Assembly (NCBI GenBank): GCA_018064455.1
Contig: JAGHVH010000001.1
Coordinates: forward strand, 1 to 64,000
DNA length: 64,000 nucleotides
From: Candidatus Limimonas egerieequi
GTDB taxonomy: Bacteria > Bacillota > Clostridia > Oscillospirales > Acutalibacteraceae
Reading direction: 5' to 3'
Shown here: in pieces, positions 48,951 through 57,712 of the stretch
Numbering within the stretch: position 1 is the stretch's first letter
Layout: each line of letters opens with the position of its first letter
The notes under the pieces: model-generated
Told to the model about the DNA's origin: nothing
Databases searched by the model: none
Seen by the model: the letters and a program-made list of their open reading frames with translations, nothing else
Position numbers and translations under genes: made by a program

Positions 48951-50150
48951 TTATAAATTCTCAACGATTGCTTTGGTATCCCTTGCAATCATAAGTTCCT
49001 CATTTGTAGGAATAATGTAAACCTCTACCTTGGAATCAGGAGTAGAAATCTTGACCTCCTTGCCACGGCACTTGTTTGCTTCCTTGTCTATTTTAACACC
49101 GATATATGAGAGGTTTTCACATACACGCTCACGGAATTCAGGAGCGTTTTCACCGACGCCTGCTGTAAAGCAGATTGCGTCGACTCCGCCGAGCGCTGCG
49201 ATAAATGCACCTAGGTACTTGGTTACCTGGTAATCAAGTATGTCGAGTGCGAGTTGTGCACGCTCGTTTCCGTCAGCTGCTGCCATCTCTACATCACGCA
49301 TGTCGGATGAAACACCTGAGATGCCAAGAAGACCTGACTTTTTATTCATCATCTGGTCTGTTTCAGCTGGTGTGAGTCCTTCCTTTGCCTGGATGTAAGT
49401 GATAGCTGATGGGTCAACACCGCCGCAGCGGGAACCCATAATGAAACCATCAAGTGGTGTGATACCCATTGTTGTATCGATAACCTTACCATCCTTAATA
49501 GCTGAAAGTGATGATCCGTTACCGATGTGTGCAACGATTACCTTTTTGCCCTCAAGGCTTGTGCTCCAGATTTCAGAGAGTCTGTTTGATACGTATCTGT
49601 GAGATGTGCCGTGGAAGCCGTAACGGCGAACTTGGTACTTCTCATAGTACTCATATGGTACTGGGAAAATGAATGCCTTTGGTGGCATTGTTGAGTGGAA
49701 TGCGTTGTCAAATACAACTACCTCTGGCTTGTCCATGCCAAATACTTCCTGGCAGGCATCGATGCCCTGAAGGTGTGCTGCATTGTGGAGAGGGGCAAGG
49801 TCAATTAAGGATTCAATACCCTTTTTGACATCCTCTGTTACTAAGACGCTGTCGTTGAAAAGTGCGCCGCCTTGTACTATGCGGTGACCGATAGCATCAA
49901 TCTCATCAAGTGAGTCGATAACCTTGGTTTCGCCCTCTGTGAGTGCTTTCTTTACTTCATAGAAAGCTTCTGTGTGGTTTTTAAGTGTGTTGTTGTTTTC
50001 GGTTTCTCTACCGTCTGCGGTTTTACCTTTGAAGTGGCCGTCAACACCGATTCTTTCGCAAAGGCCCTTCGCAATAAGTTTTTCACCATCCATATCAATG
50101 AGCTGATATTTTAGTGATGAACTGCCGCAATTTACTACTAAAATTTTCAT
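48951..50150 (-). CDS. ackA: Acetate kinase
   Basis: MKILVVNCGSSSLKYQLID, YGFHGTSHRYVS, CFTAGVGENAPEFR. Confidence 0.98.
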   Translation of the reverse strand: MKILVVNCGSSSLKYQLIDMDGEKLIAKGLCERIGVDGHFKGKTADGRETENNNTLKNHTEAFYEVKKALTEGETKVIDSLDEIDAIGHRIVQGGALFNDSVLVTEDVKKGIESLIDLAPLHNAAHLQGIDACQEVFGMDKPEVVVFDNAFHSTMPPKAFIFPVPYEYYEKYQVRRYGFHGTSHRYVSNRLSEIWSTSLEGKKVIVAHIGNGSSLSAIKDGKVIDTTMGITPLDGFIMGSRCGGVDPSAITYIQAKEGLTPAETDQMMNKKSGLLGISGVSSDMRDVEMAAADGNERAQLALDILDYQVTKYLGAFIAALGGVDAICFTAGVGENAPEFRERVCENLSYIGVKIDKEANKCRGKEVKISTPDSKVEVYIIPTNEELMIARDTKAIVENL

Positions 50151-50249
50151 TGCGTTTACCTCGTTAAAATATTGTCATAGGTATTATATATTAAAGAAAA
50201 GTTGCGGTCAATCACCTTTTGTTCTACAATATAGAAAGAGGTGATAGTG

Positions 50250-51443
50250 GTGAAAGTAGTTGGACTTGTAGCAGAATATAATCCTTATCACAATGGACAT
50301 CAATATATGATAAACGCTTGCCGTGAACAGGGCGCAACGCACATCGTTGCGGTTATGAGCGGCAACTTTGTGCAACGCGGTAGCGTTGCTATAATGGACA
50401 AGCGTGCGCGTGCAAGGGCAGCACTTCTTGACGGCGTTGACCTGGTAATAGAATTACCAGTGCCTTGGGCCGTCTCAACTGCTGAACTTTTTGCACGCGG
50501 TGGCGTGTCTGCGCTGCTCGGTCTTGGCTGCGTCGATACACTTGCCTTTGGCTGTGAGACAGCGGACAAGGACCTTCTCATCAAGGCAGCTGACGCTGTC
50601 TGTGATATCAAGGTCCACGAGCTCATCAAAGACAAGCTCACAGGTGGCGTAACCTACGCAGCTGCGAGGGAAGCGGCAGTTCTCGAACTCTATGGTGAGG
50701 AGATTGCAGATGTAATTCGTATGCCAAATAATATCTTGGCAGTTGAGTATATCAAAGCAATGCGTTCGCTTGGTGGAAACTTTGATATTATGCCAATTGA
50801 ACGTATTGGCGCTGATCATGACTCGCTCAAGGAAAATGGGGATTCCCGCAGCGCATCCGCGCTCCGTATAATGCTTGAGCGCGGCGATGAGACAGCATTT
50901 GACTTTATGCCACAGTCATCTGTCGATGAGTTCAAACGCCTCCAAAAGGTAGGCCGTGCGCCTGTCACTATCGATGACAGCGAGCGCGCTATCCTCTCGA
51001 GACTTCGTATGCTCACTGTAGAGGATATAAAAGAAGCACCAGATGTCTCTGAGGGACTGGAAAATAGAATTTATAATGCTATAATGAGTGCGACCTCACT
51101 TGAGGAACTCTATTCAATAGTCAAGACAAAGCGATATACTCATTCCAGAATCCGTAGGATTGTTACCGCTTTGTACCTTGGCATTTCACCATCGGATGCA
51201 CTCCATAGAGTGCCGTATATCAGAGTGCTCGGATTTACCGAAAAGGGCAGGGAAGTATTAAAGGTTGCAAAGGACACATCCAGCTTGCCGATAATCATGA
51301 AATCTTCCCAGACCTACGAGCTTTCTGACTATGCAAAGCATGTGTTTGAACTAGAGTGTAAAGCAACTAACCTTTACAACTTGGCTACACCGCGTATTTT
51401 ACCTTGTGGAACGGAGCTTACAGACGAAGTAATAATGATATGA
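50250..51443 (+). CDS. tmcAL: tRNA(Met) cytidine acetate ligase TmcAL (YlbM family)
   Basis: VGLVAEYNPYHNGHQYMI, VMSGNFVQRGSVAIMDKRARA; GTG start (ORF track 50241). Confidence 0.9.
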   Translation: MKVVGLVAEYNPYHNGHQYMINACREQGATHIVAVMSGNFVQRGSVAIMDKRARARAALLDGVDLVIELPVPWAVSTAELFARGGVSALLGLGCVDTLAFGCETADKDLLIKAADAVCDIKVHELIKDKLTGGVTYAAAREAAVLELYGEEIADVIRMPNNILAVEYIKAMRSLGGNFDIMPIERIGADHDSLKENGDSRSASALRIMLERGDETAFDFMPQSSVDEFKRLQKVGRAPVTIDDSERAILSRLRMLTVEDIKEAPDVSEGLENRIYNAIMSATSLEELYSIVKTKRYTHSRIRRIVTALYLGISPSDALHRVPYIRVLGFTEKGREVLKVAKDTSSLPIIMKSSQTYELSDYAKHVFELECKATNLYNLATPRILPCGTELTDEVIMI

Positions 51444-52723
51444 AAAACCTTTATCTATATACGCTTGGATGCAAAGTGAATCAGTATGAAACAGAGGCTT
51501 TGGCAGAGCTTTTCATCGGTGCTGGATACAGCATCGTTGATGATCCTGCGAAGGCCCAAGTGATTGTTGTCAATTCATGTACTGTAACTGCAAACTCCGA
51601 CCAAAAGACAAGGCAGGCTGTGCGCCGATTTAAGCGCAACAATCCTGATGCTTTGGTCGTACTTTGTGGCTGTATGCCACAGGCGTATCCAGATAAGGCA
51701 ACAGAACTAGTTGAGGCTGACATAATCACAGGCAACAAGGATCACAAATTGATTCTCGATTATGTGGAGAAAAGAGTGTCTGATGCTCAGATAGTAGATA
51801 TCCCAGAGCACAAAAAAGGCGATGTCTTTGAGGAGTTTGAGGTAGAAAACTTTGGCGGACGCACACGCGCATTTATTAAAATTCAAGATGGCTGCGACCG
51901 CTTCTGTTCTTACTGTATTATCCCAACGTCACGTGGACGTTCAAGGTCAAGAAGTCTTGAAAATTTGAGCGCTGAGCTTGATAAGATTAAGGATGCGGGG
52001 TACAGGGAAGTGGTGCTTGTAGGCATCAATTTCTGTTGCTATGGACTTGATATTGGCAAGACGTTTGTTGATCCTATTGAACTTGCTTGTAGCAAGGGCT
52101 TTGACCGTGTTCGCATAGGCTCACTCGAGTATGACAATATCAGTGATGAGGCGATAGAGCGTCTTTCAAAACTTCCAAACTTCTGCCCTCAGTTTCATAT
52201 GTCACTTCAGAGTGGCTGTGACAAGACGCTTCATGATATGAATCGTCACTACACGAGTGACGAGTATTTGGCCCTTTGCAACAAGTTGCGAGCCGCATTT
52301 TCTGATGCGACAATTACAACTGATTTGATGGTTGGCTTTGCCGGAGAGACGGATGATGACTTTGAAGAGTCCCTTGCCTTTGCTCGCAAGGTTGGCTTTG
52401 AAAAAATACATGTTTTTCCTTATTCAGAGCGCCCTGGCACGCGGGCACTTTCGATTGAGCCAAAGGTGGCGCCTGCCGTCAAGGACGAGCGCGCTCACCG
52501 TGCGATTGCCCTCGCAAGTGAACTCCGTGCTGCGTTCCTGTCATCGCAGATAGGACGAATTGTAAACGTCCTCTGCGAGACGTATGAGGATGGCTTGGTT
52601 CAAGGCTATACCGAGAACTACACGCCAGTAAAGTTTAAATCAGATAAAGCGTTAAATAATGAAATTGTTTCAGTAAAAATTGTTGAAGTAGGTGACGATT
52701 TCGTTTTGGGTGACAGGGTTTGA
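51440..52723 (+). CDS. mtaB: tRNA (t6A37)-methylthiotransferase MtaB
   Basis: LYTLGCKVNQYETEALAELF, VNSCTVTANSDQKTRQAVRR, IQDGCDRFCSYCIIPTSRG; ATGA overlap with tmcAL. Confidence 0.92.
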   Translation: MKNLYLYTLGCKVNQYETEALAELFIGAGYSIVDDPAKAQVIVVNSCTVTANSDQKTRQAVRRFKRNNPDALVVLCGCMPQAYPDKATELVEADIITGNKDHKLILDYVEKRVSDAQIVDIPEHKKGDVFEEFEVENFGGRTRAFIKIQDGCDRFCSYCIIPTSRGRSRSRSLENLSAELDKIKDAGYREVVLVGINFCCYGLDIGKTFVDPIELACSKGFDRVRIGSLEYDNISDEAIERLSKLPNFCPQFHMSLQSGCDKTLHDMNRHYTSDEYLALCNKLRAAFSDATITTDLMVGFAGETDDDFEESLAFARKVGFEKIHVFPYSERPGTRALSIEPKVAPAVKDERAHRAIALASELRAAFLSSQIGRIVNVLCETYEDGLVQGYTENYTPVKFKSDKALNNEIVSVKIVEVGDDFVLGDRV

Positions 52724-52749
52724 CTATAAGTGCCTAAATATGGTATTAT
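52720..52749 (+). promoter_or_regulatory. Candidate promoter overlapping the mtaB stop
   Basis: TTGACT (52720-52725), 18 bp spacer, TATTAT (52744-52749). Confidence 0.55.
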
Positions 52750-52795
52750 CTTATCTATATTATTATCGCACAACTTACCTGGGGAGGTAATTAGT

Positions 52796-53974
52796 ATGTT
52801 TGAACACAAGAACTTATATCCAGTAATCTTGGTTCCTGGTGTTGTAGGCTATGGCGAGGAGACTATCCTTCATAAGGTAGTTCCTTATTTTGGCCTTACA
52901 TCAACAAGCTACGAGAAGGTTATTAAGGACATGGGTATGGATTGCCATACTGCAACTTTTGAACTTCTCTCTAGCATTTGGGATAGAACATGTGAACTCT
53001 ATGCTCAAATAGTTGGTGGAACAGTTGACTATGGTAAAGCTCATAGCGAGAAGTATGGACATGCTCGCTATGGCAAGACATATAAAAAGCCAATGATAGA
53101 GTCTTGGGATAAAATCACTCTTATCGCACATGGCTTTGGTGCACCGGTTGCACGTCTTTTCATTGAACTCTTAAACAACGGTTCTGCTGAGGAGACATCT
53201 GCAACTCCTGCAAATGAACTTTCAGATTTATTTAAGGGTGGTTTCTATAATAAGATTCACGCGCTTATCACAATTGCTGGTATTAATGAGGGTATCTCAA
53301 CTGCAGAGGCACTTGAGGGTCGTTTCCCTGGTGCTAAAAAGGTACTTGCGAAGGCAGCAACAGTTGCTGACATAGCACTCAAGTACAAGGACTTCGTTGA
53401 TCCATACAATCAGAAGAATGGTATATCAGTATCTCAGCACGCTGTAAGCGCTCGCCTTGAAAAGGTAGATGATAAGAACAAGGTTAAGTTCGATGAGAAA
53501 GCAATTGATTCTTACCTTTCAAAAGAGGACAACATCTTTTATGATATGGGCCCTCTCGGTATGGCAAAACTCAATAGCAAGCTTGGCACATTCGACAACA
53601 TCTTCTACTTCTCACTCTCTGGTGAAGTAACAAGCAATGTTATGAACAAGGTAACTTTACCAAAGCTTGCAGCAGGACTTACTCTTCCAACAACAGTTCT
53701 TATTTCTACTTTCGAGAACTACCTCCCTGAGTTCCCAATTATTACAAAGCGTGACCACGACAATGATGGTCTTGTAAATACAAATGCTCAGATGCCACCT
53801 CTTAGTGAGTCGGCAACAGCATTCAAAGATATTAGCAGATGTCAGCCAGGCGTTTGGTATCAGATGCCGGTTGAGACACGTAACCATTTCTCTTTCATGG
53901 GTCTCTTTGTTCGCCCTGATAAGTTTAGAAATGAGATCTTCAACCTTATGAAGATTGTCTGCAATTTAGAATAA
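52796..53974 (+). CDS. Lipase paralog 3, predicted catalytically dead (nucleophile Ser replaced by Gly)
   Basis: WDRTCELYAQIVGGTVDYGKAHSEKYGHARYGKTY shared with paralogs; LIAHGFGAPVARLFIELL replaces LIGHSFGGATMRMLVELL; VILVPGVVGYG replaces YIFVHGMMGWG. Confidence 0.82.
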   Translation: MFEHKNLYPVILVPGVVGYGEETILHKVVPYFGLTSTSYEKVIKDMGMDCHTATFELLSSIWDRTCELYAQIVGGTVDYGKAHSEKYGHARYGKTYKKPMIESWDKITLIAHGFGAPVARLFIELLNNGSAEETSATPANELSDLFKGGFYNKIHALITIAGINEGISTAEALEGRFPGAKKVLAKAATVADIALKYKDFVDPYNQKNGISVSQHAVSARLEKVDDKNKVKFDEKAIDSYLSKEDNIFYDMGPLGMAKLNSKLGTFDNIFYFSLSGEVTSNVMNKVTLPKLAAGLTLPTTVLISTFENYLPEFPIITKRDHDNDGLVNTNAQMPPLSESATAFKDISRCQPGVWYQMPVETRNHFSFMGLFVRPDKFRNEIFNLMKIVCNLE

Positions 53975-53991
53975 ATTAAGGAGATAGCACA

Positions 53992-55497
53992 TTGCAATTC
54001 GCTGATCAATATTCAATCGTAACAGATCAAATCACTGATCTGTCAAAGCTCACACTTGAACATAGTACAATAGATACGTCTTTGTACGCTAAATACGATG
54101 TAAAGCGTGGACTTCGTGACCTCGACGGACACGGTGTGCTTACGGGTCTTACAGAAATTTCAGAAGTTTGGGGTCGCCAGAAAGATGAAAATGGCGAAGA
54201 ACATGAAGTAGATGGTATCTTGCGTTATCGTGGATACGATATTCAAGACCTTATCATGGGCCACCCAGCTAATGACAACTTTGCTTTTGAAGAGGCAACA
54301 TATCTTCTTCTCTTTGGCGAGTTACCAAATGCTCAGCAGTTTGCTGAGTTTAAGGAGCTCCTCGCAAAGTATAGAGCTCTTCCAACAAACTTTGTTCGTG
54401 ACATTATTATGAAGGCGCCATCGCGTGATATGATGAACACGCTTGCGCGTTCTGTACTTACACTTTATTCCTATGACCACAGGGACGATGACACATCAAT
54501 TGACAATGTACTTCGTCAGTGTCTTGAACTCATCGCTCTCTTCCCACAGCTTGCTGTGTATGGATATCAGACCTATAAGTATTACCATGACGGTGATTCA
54601 TTCTTTATTCATGCTCCAAAGGCAGAGTATTCTGCTGCTGAGAACATACTTCATATGCTCCGCGCAGACAGCCAGTTTACCAAGGCGGAGGCAAGGGCTC
54701 TTGACGTTGCATTAGTACTCCACGCTGAGCATGGTGGTGGTAACAACTCGACATTTACAACTCACGTTGTTACATCATCTGGTACAGACACATATTCTGC
54801 AATCGCTGCGGCTCTTGGCTCACTTAAGGGACCAAAGCACGGCGGTGCTAACATTAAAAATGTTCAGATGTTTGAGGACATCAAAGCAAACGTTAAGGAT
54901 TGGACAAGTGATGAGGAAATCTCTGCTTATCTTTTGAAAATCCTTAACAAGGAAGCGTTTGATGGCGCTGGCCTTATCTATGGTATAGGTCATGCTATTT
55001 ACACCAAATCAGACCCTCGTGCTCAGATGCTCAAGTCAGCTGTACGTGCACTTGCGGAAGAAAAGGGACGTCTTGACGAGTACGAGCTTCGCGAACGCGT
55101 AGCACGTCTTGCACCAGACGTAATCGCAAGCAAGCGTCATATGTATAAGAATATCTGTGCAAATGTCGATTTCTATTCCGGCTTTGCTTATGAGATGCTT
55201 GGCCTTCCAGTAGAACTCTTTACACCACTCTTTGCCTGTGCTCGTATTTCAGGTTGGAGTGCACACAGACTTGAGGAACTTATCAACGCTGGTAAGATTA
55301 TTCGTCCTGCTTACATGAATATCTGTGAGCATCAGGAATATATTCCTATGGATAATCGTGAGATAACACGCGAAGACATCAAACGTCAGGTTAAGAAGGA
55401 ATTCTTCAACTTGGTTGATGAACGTGAAGCAGAGCGTGACAAGAGTAGGAAAGAACTCAGAGATAAAGTAAAAGATAAAATCAAAGAGAGACTTTAA
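53992..55497 (+). CDS. Citrate synthase / 2-methylcitrate synthase family
   Basis: VDGILRYRGYDIQDLIMGH, HAEHGGGNNSTFTTHVVTSSGTD, GLIYGIGHAIYTKSDPRA; TTG start after aaggaga. Confidence 0.93.
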   Translation: MQFADQYSIVTDQITDLSKLTLEHSTIDTSLYAKYDVKRGLRDLDGHGVLTGLTEISEVWGRQKDENGEEHEVDGILRYRGYDIQDLIMGHPANDNFAFEEATYLLLFGELPNAQQFAEFKELLAKYRALPTNFVRDIIMKAPSRDMMNTLARSVLTLYSYDHRDDDTSIDNVLRQCLELIALFPQLAVYGYQTYKYYHDGDSFFIHAPKAEYSAAENILHMLRADSQFTKAEARALDVALVLHAEHGGGNNSTFTTHVVTSSGTDTYSAIAAALGSLKGPKHGGANIKNVQMFEDIKANVKDWTSDEEISAYLLKILNKEAFDGAGLIYGIGHAIYTKSDPRAQMLKSAVRALAEEKGRLDEYELRERVARLAPDVIASKRHMYKNICANVDFYSGFAYEMLGLPVELFTPLFACARISGWSAHRLEELINAGKIIRPAYMNICEHQEYIPMDNREITREDIKRQVKKEFFNLVDEREAERDKSRKELRDKVKDKIKERL

Positions 55498-55505
55498 TAA
55501 GAAAT

Positions 55506-55545
55506 AAGGGAAGAGCTTCGATAAGCTCTTCCCTTTAATTTTTGT
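55506..55545. terminator. Terminator between convergent citrate synthase and PASTA protein genes
   Basis: aagggaagagctt-cgat-aagctcttcccttttaatttttg. Confidence 0.88.
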
Positions 55546-55546
55546 C

Positions 55547-57148
55547 TTAGCCCTCAACTGGAGCTGCTGTTGTTGTCTCGGCCTCTGAATAAACAATCAG
55601 TGCAATTTTCTCTGTCTTGTCATAGAGCTCACCAACTGTCTGACGGCTGCTCTCAACTGTGTTGCTTGTGTGAGAACCATCATTTGTCTTGGTGACTTTG
55701 CTGATGTTTTCAAAGCCTGCTTCCTCAAGCATTGCTTTTGCTTCTTCGAAAGTCTTGCCTGAGACATCTATCATTTCAATCTGTTCTACGCCGATTGAAA
55801 CAACGATTTCAATTTCAGTGCCCTGTGGTACCTCTTTGCCTGCCTCAATTGACTGAGAGATTACATAGCCTCTGTTTACATCAGTGCTGTATTCTTCCTT
55901 TTTAACAATTGAGAAGTCTGTGAAGTAAGACTTTTGAGAAGTGATACTTGCGTATGTTCTACCAGTAAATGTTGGAACTGATACTGTTACATCAGGATTG
56001 AGTGTTGGACCTTCCTCAGGTGTGTCCCCACCACCACCGAAGTGTCCACGAAGGACGGTGAGGCAGAGGATGATAAAGATGAGGATAACTGCGCCAGCGG
56101 CGATTCCGCCTGCCTTTAAAGCAAGGCTCATGTTTTCCTTTTTAACCTGCTCGGCAGTCTTTTTCGGTGTCTTTGGAGGTGCTGGAGTCGAAATGGTTTC
56201 AGGAGTGGCAGCTGGTGCTGGACTTGAAACTGGTTCTGGCTCATAGTCAGCAGCGATTGCTGCTGTAGGTGATGCTGAGAGTTCCTCTCTAAACTGTTCA
56301 ACAGTCTTGGTACGATCCTCAGGCATTATCTGTAATGCGTTGATAAGTGCATTGATTACATATGCTGGAATTTGTTCGGCAAACTTTGCTGGAATCATCA
56401 TACGGTCGTTCGTCATACGCTCAGTTGATTCAATCGGAGTAGTGCCGATGAGTGAGCGATAGAGGACTGCAGCGAAAGCATAGATGTCTGTCCAAGGACC
56501 AGATGGTGCCTTGACGCCGAACTGTTCAACAGGGGCATAGCCAGAAAAAATCTCTGCTGCGATGCCTGTGCTGACATTCCTGCACTCTGGGATACTGAAA
56601 CCACCGATGCGGATTTTGTTATCTGGACCAACAAAGAGTGTGTTTGGTGAGATGCCGCGGTGGATAATGCCAGCAGAGTGAAGAGTGGATAGAGTGGAGA
56701 GGACTGGCATGAAGAGAATTCTTGCTTCCTCCCAAGAGATATATCCTTCACTTGCTGAGAGCAAGTAGTCACGCAATGTGACAGTGCCCTCCATGTGTTC
56801 GCATACAGCGTATGCTGTGTTGTTCTCCTCAATAATATCGATTACGAGAATCAATGCGGAGAGACCGCGCATACGTGCAAGCTTGCGCCACATATCAAGG
56901 AAAGAATTGAGGCAAGTCTCATAGAATAATTTTTTATCCTGTTTGATAAGTAGGTGAGTAGAACCCTCTTTGCGAATGCAAATTGTATCAGGTAAGAACT
57001 CCCTTATTTCAACAGTCGACTTGCGCTCTGTATCAAAAGCCATATAGGTGACACCGTCGCCATTGGCATCAATAACATTGCCAATTAAGTAACGGCCACC
57101 AATGGTCGTCTGTTCTGGTAAATAGAGATTTTCGTAGGCCATCATCAC
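55547..57148 (-). CDS. Ser/Thr kinase-fold protein with TM helix and two PASTA domains; predicted pseudokinase
   Basis: GGRYLIGNVIDANGDGVTYMAFD, VEIREFLP, IIHRGISPNTLFV, IRIGGFSIPE, SGYAPVEQFG..GPWTDIYAFAAVLYR; TM AGGIAAGAVILIFIILCLTVL; C-terminal PASTA-like repeats. Confidence 0.88.
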   Translation of the reverse strand: MMMAYENLYLPEQTTIGGRYLIGNVIDANGDGVTYMAFDTERKSTVEIREFLPDTICIRKEGSTHLLIKQDKKLFYETCLNSFLDMWRKLARMRGLSALILVIDIIEENNTAYAVCEHMEGTVTLRDYLLSASEGYISWEEARILFMPVLSTLSTLHSAGIIHRGISPNTLFVGPDNKIRIGGFSIPECRNVSTGIAAEIFSGYAPVEQFGVKAPSGPWTDIYAFAAVLYRSLIGTTPIESTERMTNDRMMIPAKFAEQIPAYVINALINALQIMPEDRTKTVEQFREELSASPTAAIAADYEPEPVSSPAPAATPETISTPAPPKTPKKTAEQVKKENMSLALKAGGIAAGAVILIFIILCLTVLRGHFGGGGDTPEEGPTLNPDVTVSVPTFTGRTYASITSQKSYFTDFSIVKKEEYSTDVNRGYVISQSIEAGKEVPQGTEIEIVVSIGVEQIEMIDVSGKTFEEAKAMLEEAGFENISKVTKTNDGSHTSNTVESSRQTVGELYDKTEKIALIVYSEAETTTAAPVEG

Positions 57149-57247
57149 GCCTCCTTTTGTAACCTAATAAATATTAATGTAAAGAAGCGTTTTTGTCAAT
57201 ACAAGTCCGTGTTTTGGGACAACTAAAAAAATTGTGCGAACATTTTG

Positions 57248-57275
57248 TTGACATTTCGATTTTGGAGTGTATAAT
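57248..57275 (+). promoter_or_regulatory. Consensus sigma-A promoter
   Basis: TTGACA (57248-57253), 16 bp, TATAAT (57270-57275). Confidence 0.8.
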
Positions 57276-57332
57276 GGACTTGTAAATCAAATAAATGTTC
57301 GGTTGAAAATTATTCGTTGGAGGTTACCTAGT

Positions 57333-57605
57333 ATGACACTCGGATTTGGTATAAAAGTAATTTTTGAAGTAGCTGTTGTTTTACTTATAGTATATGGCAT
57401 TATGAATGAGGAAAAGCTTATTGCATTTGAGGATGAGCTTGCTCCAGTACTTCGTTTCTGCTTCCATAAGTACATCCTTAAGGATGTTAAGAGAACTAAT
57501 AAAACTCCTGTTGCTTCTCAGCAAAAGGTTGTTCGCTGCAAGGCAACATTCAAGGTTATCTCTGGCAAGCAGTCATCTCGTTCTGCTAACCGTGAGGTAG
57601 CATAA
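57333..57605 (+). CDS. Small single-TM protein of unknown function (90 aa)
   Basis: MTLGFGIKVIFEVAVVLLIVYGIMNEEKLIAFEDELAPVLRFCFHKYILKDVKRTNK..., RBS ttggagg upstream. Confidence 0.72.
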   Translation: MTLGFGIKVIFEVAVVLLIVYGIMNEEKLIAFEDELAPVLRFCFHKYILKDVKRTNKTPVASQQKVVRCKATFKVISGKQSSRSANREVA

Positions 57606-57668
57606 TTTAGTTGGTCAAGAGGTCCCCCATATACCTCTTTCACCATATAACAAGTTCCCTAGACAAAG

Positions 57669-57712
57669 CAAGAGCCGTGGTCCCCGCCACGGCTCTTGTT
57701 TTGTTTTGTATT
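57669..57712. terminator. Strong terminator between convergent genes
   Basis: caagagccgtgg-tccccg-ccacggctcttgttttgtttt. Confidence 0.9.

Noticed and set aside
52796-53974. Treating lipase paralog 3 as a pseudogene
   Set aside because: Full-length ORF, good RBS, conserved blocks; only the catalytic motifs are changed, so a pseudoenzyme is a better description
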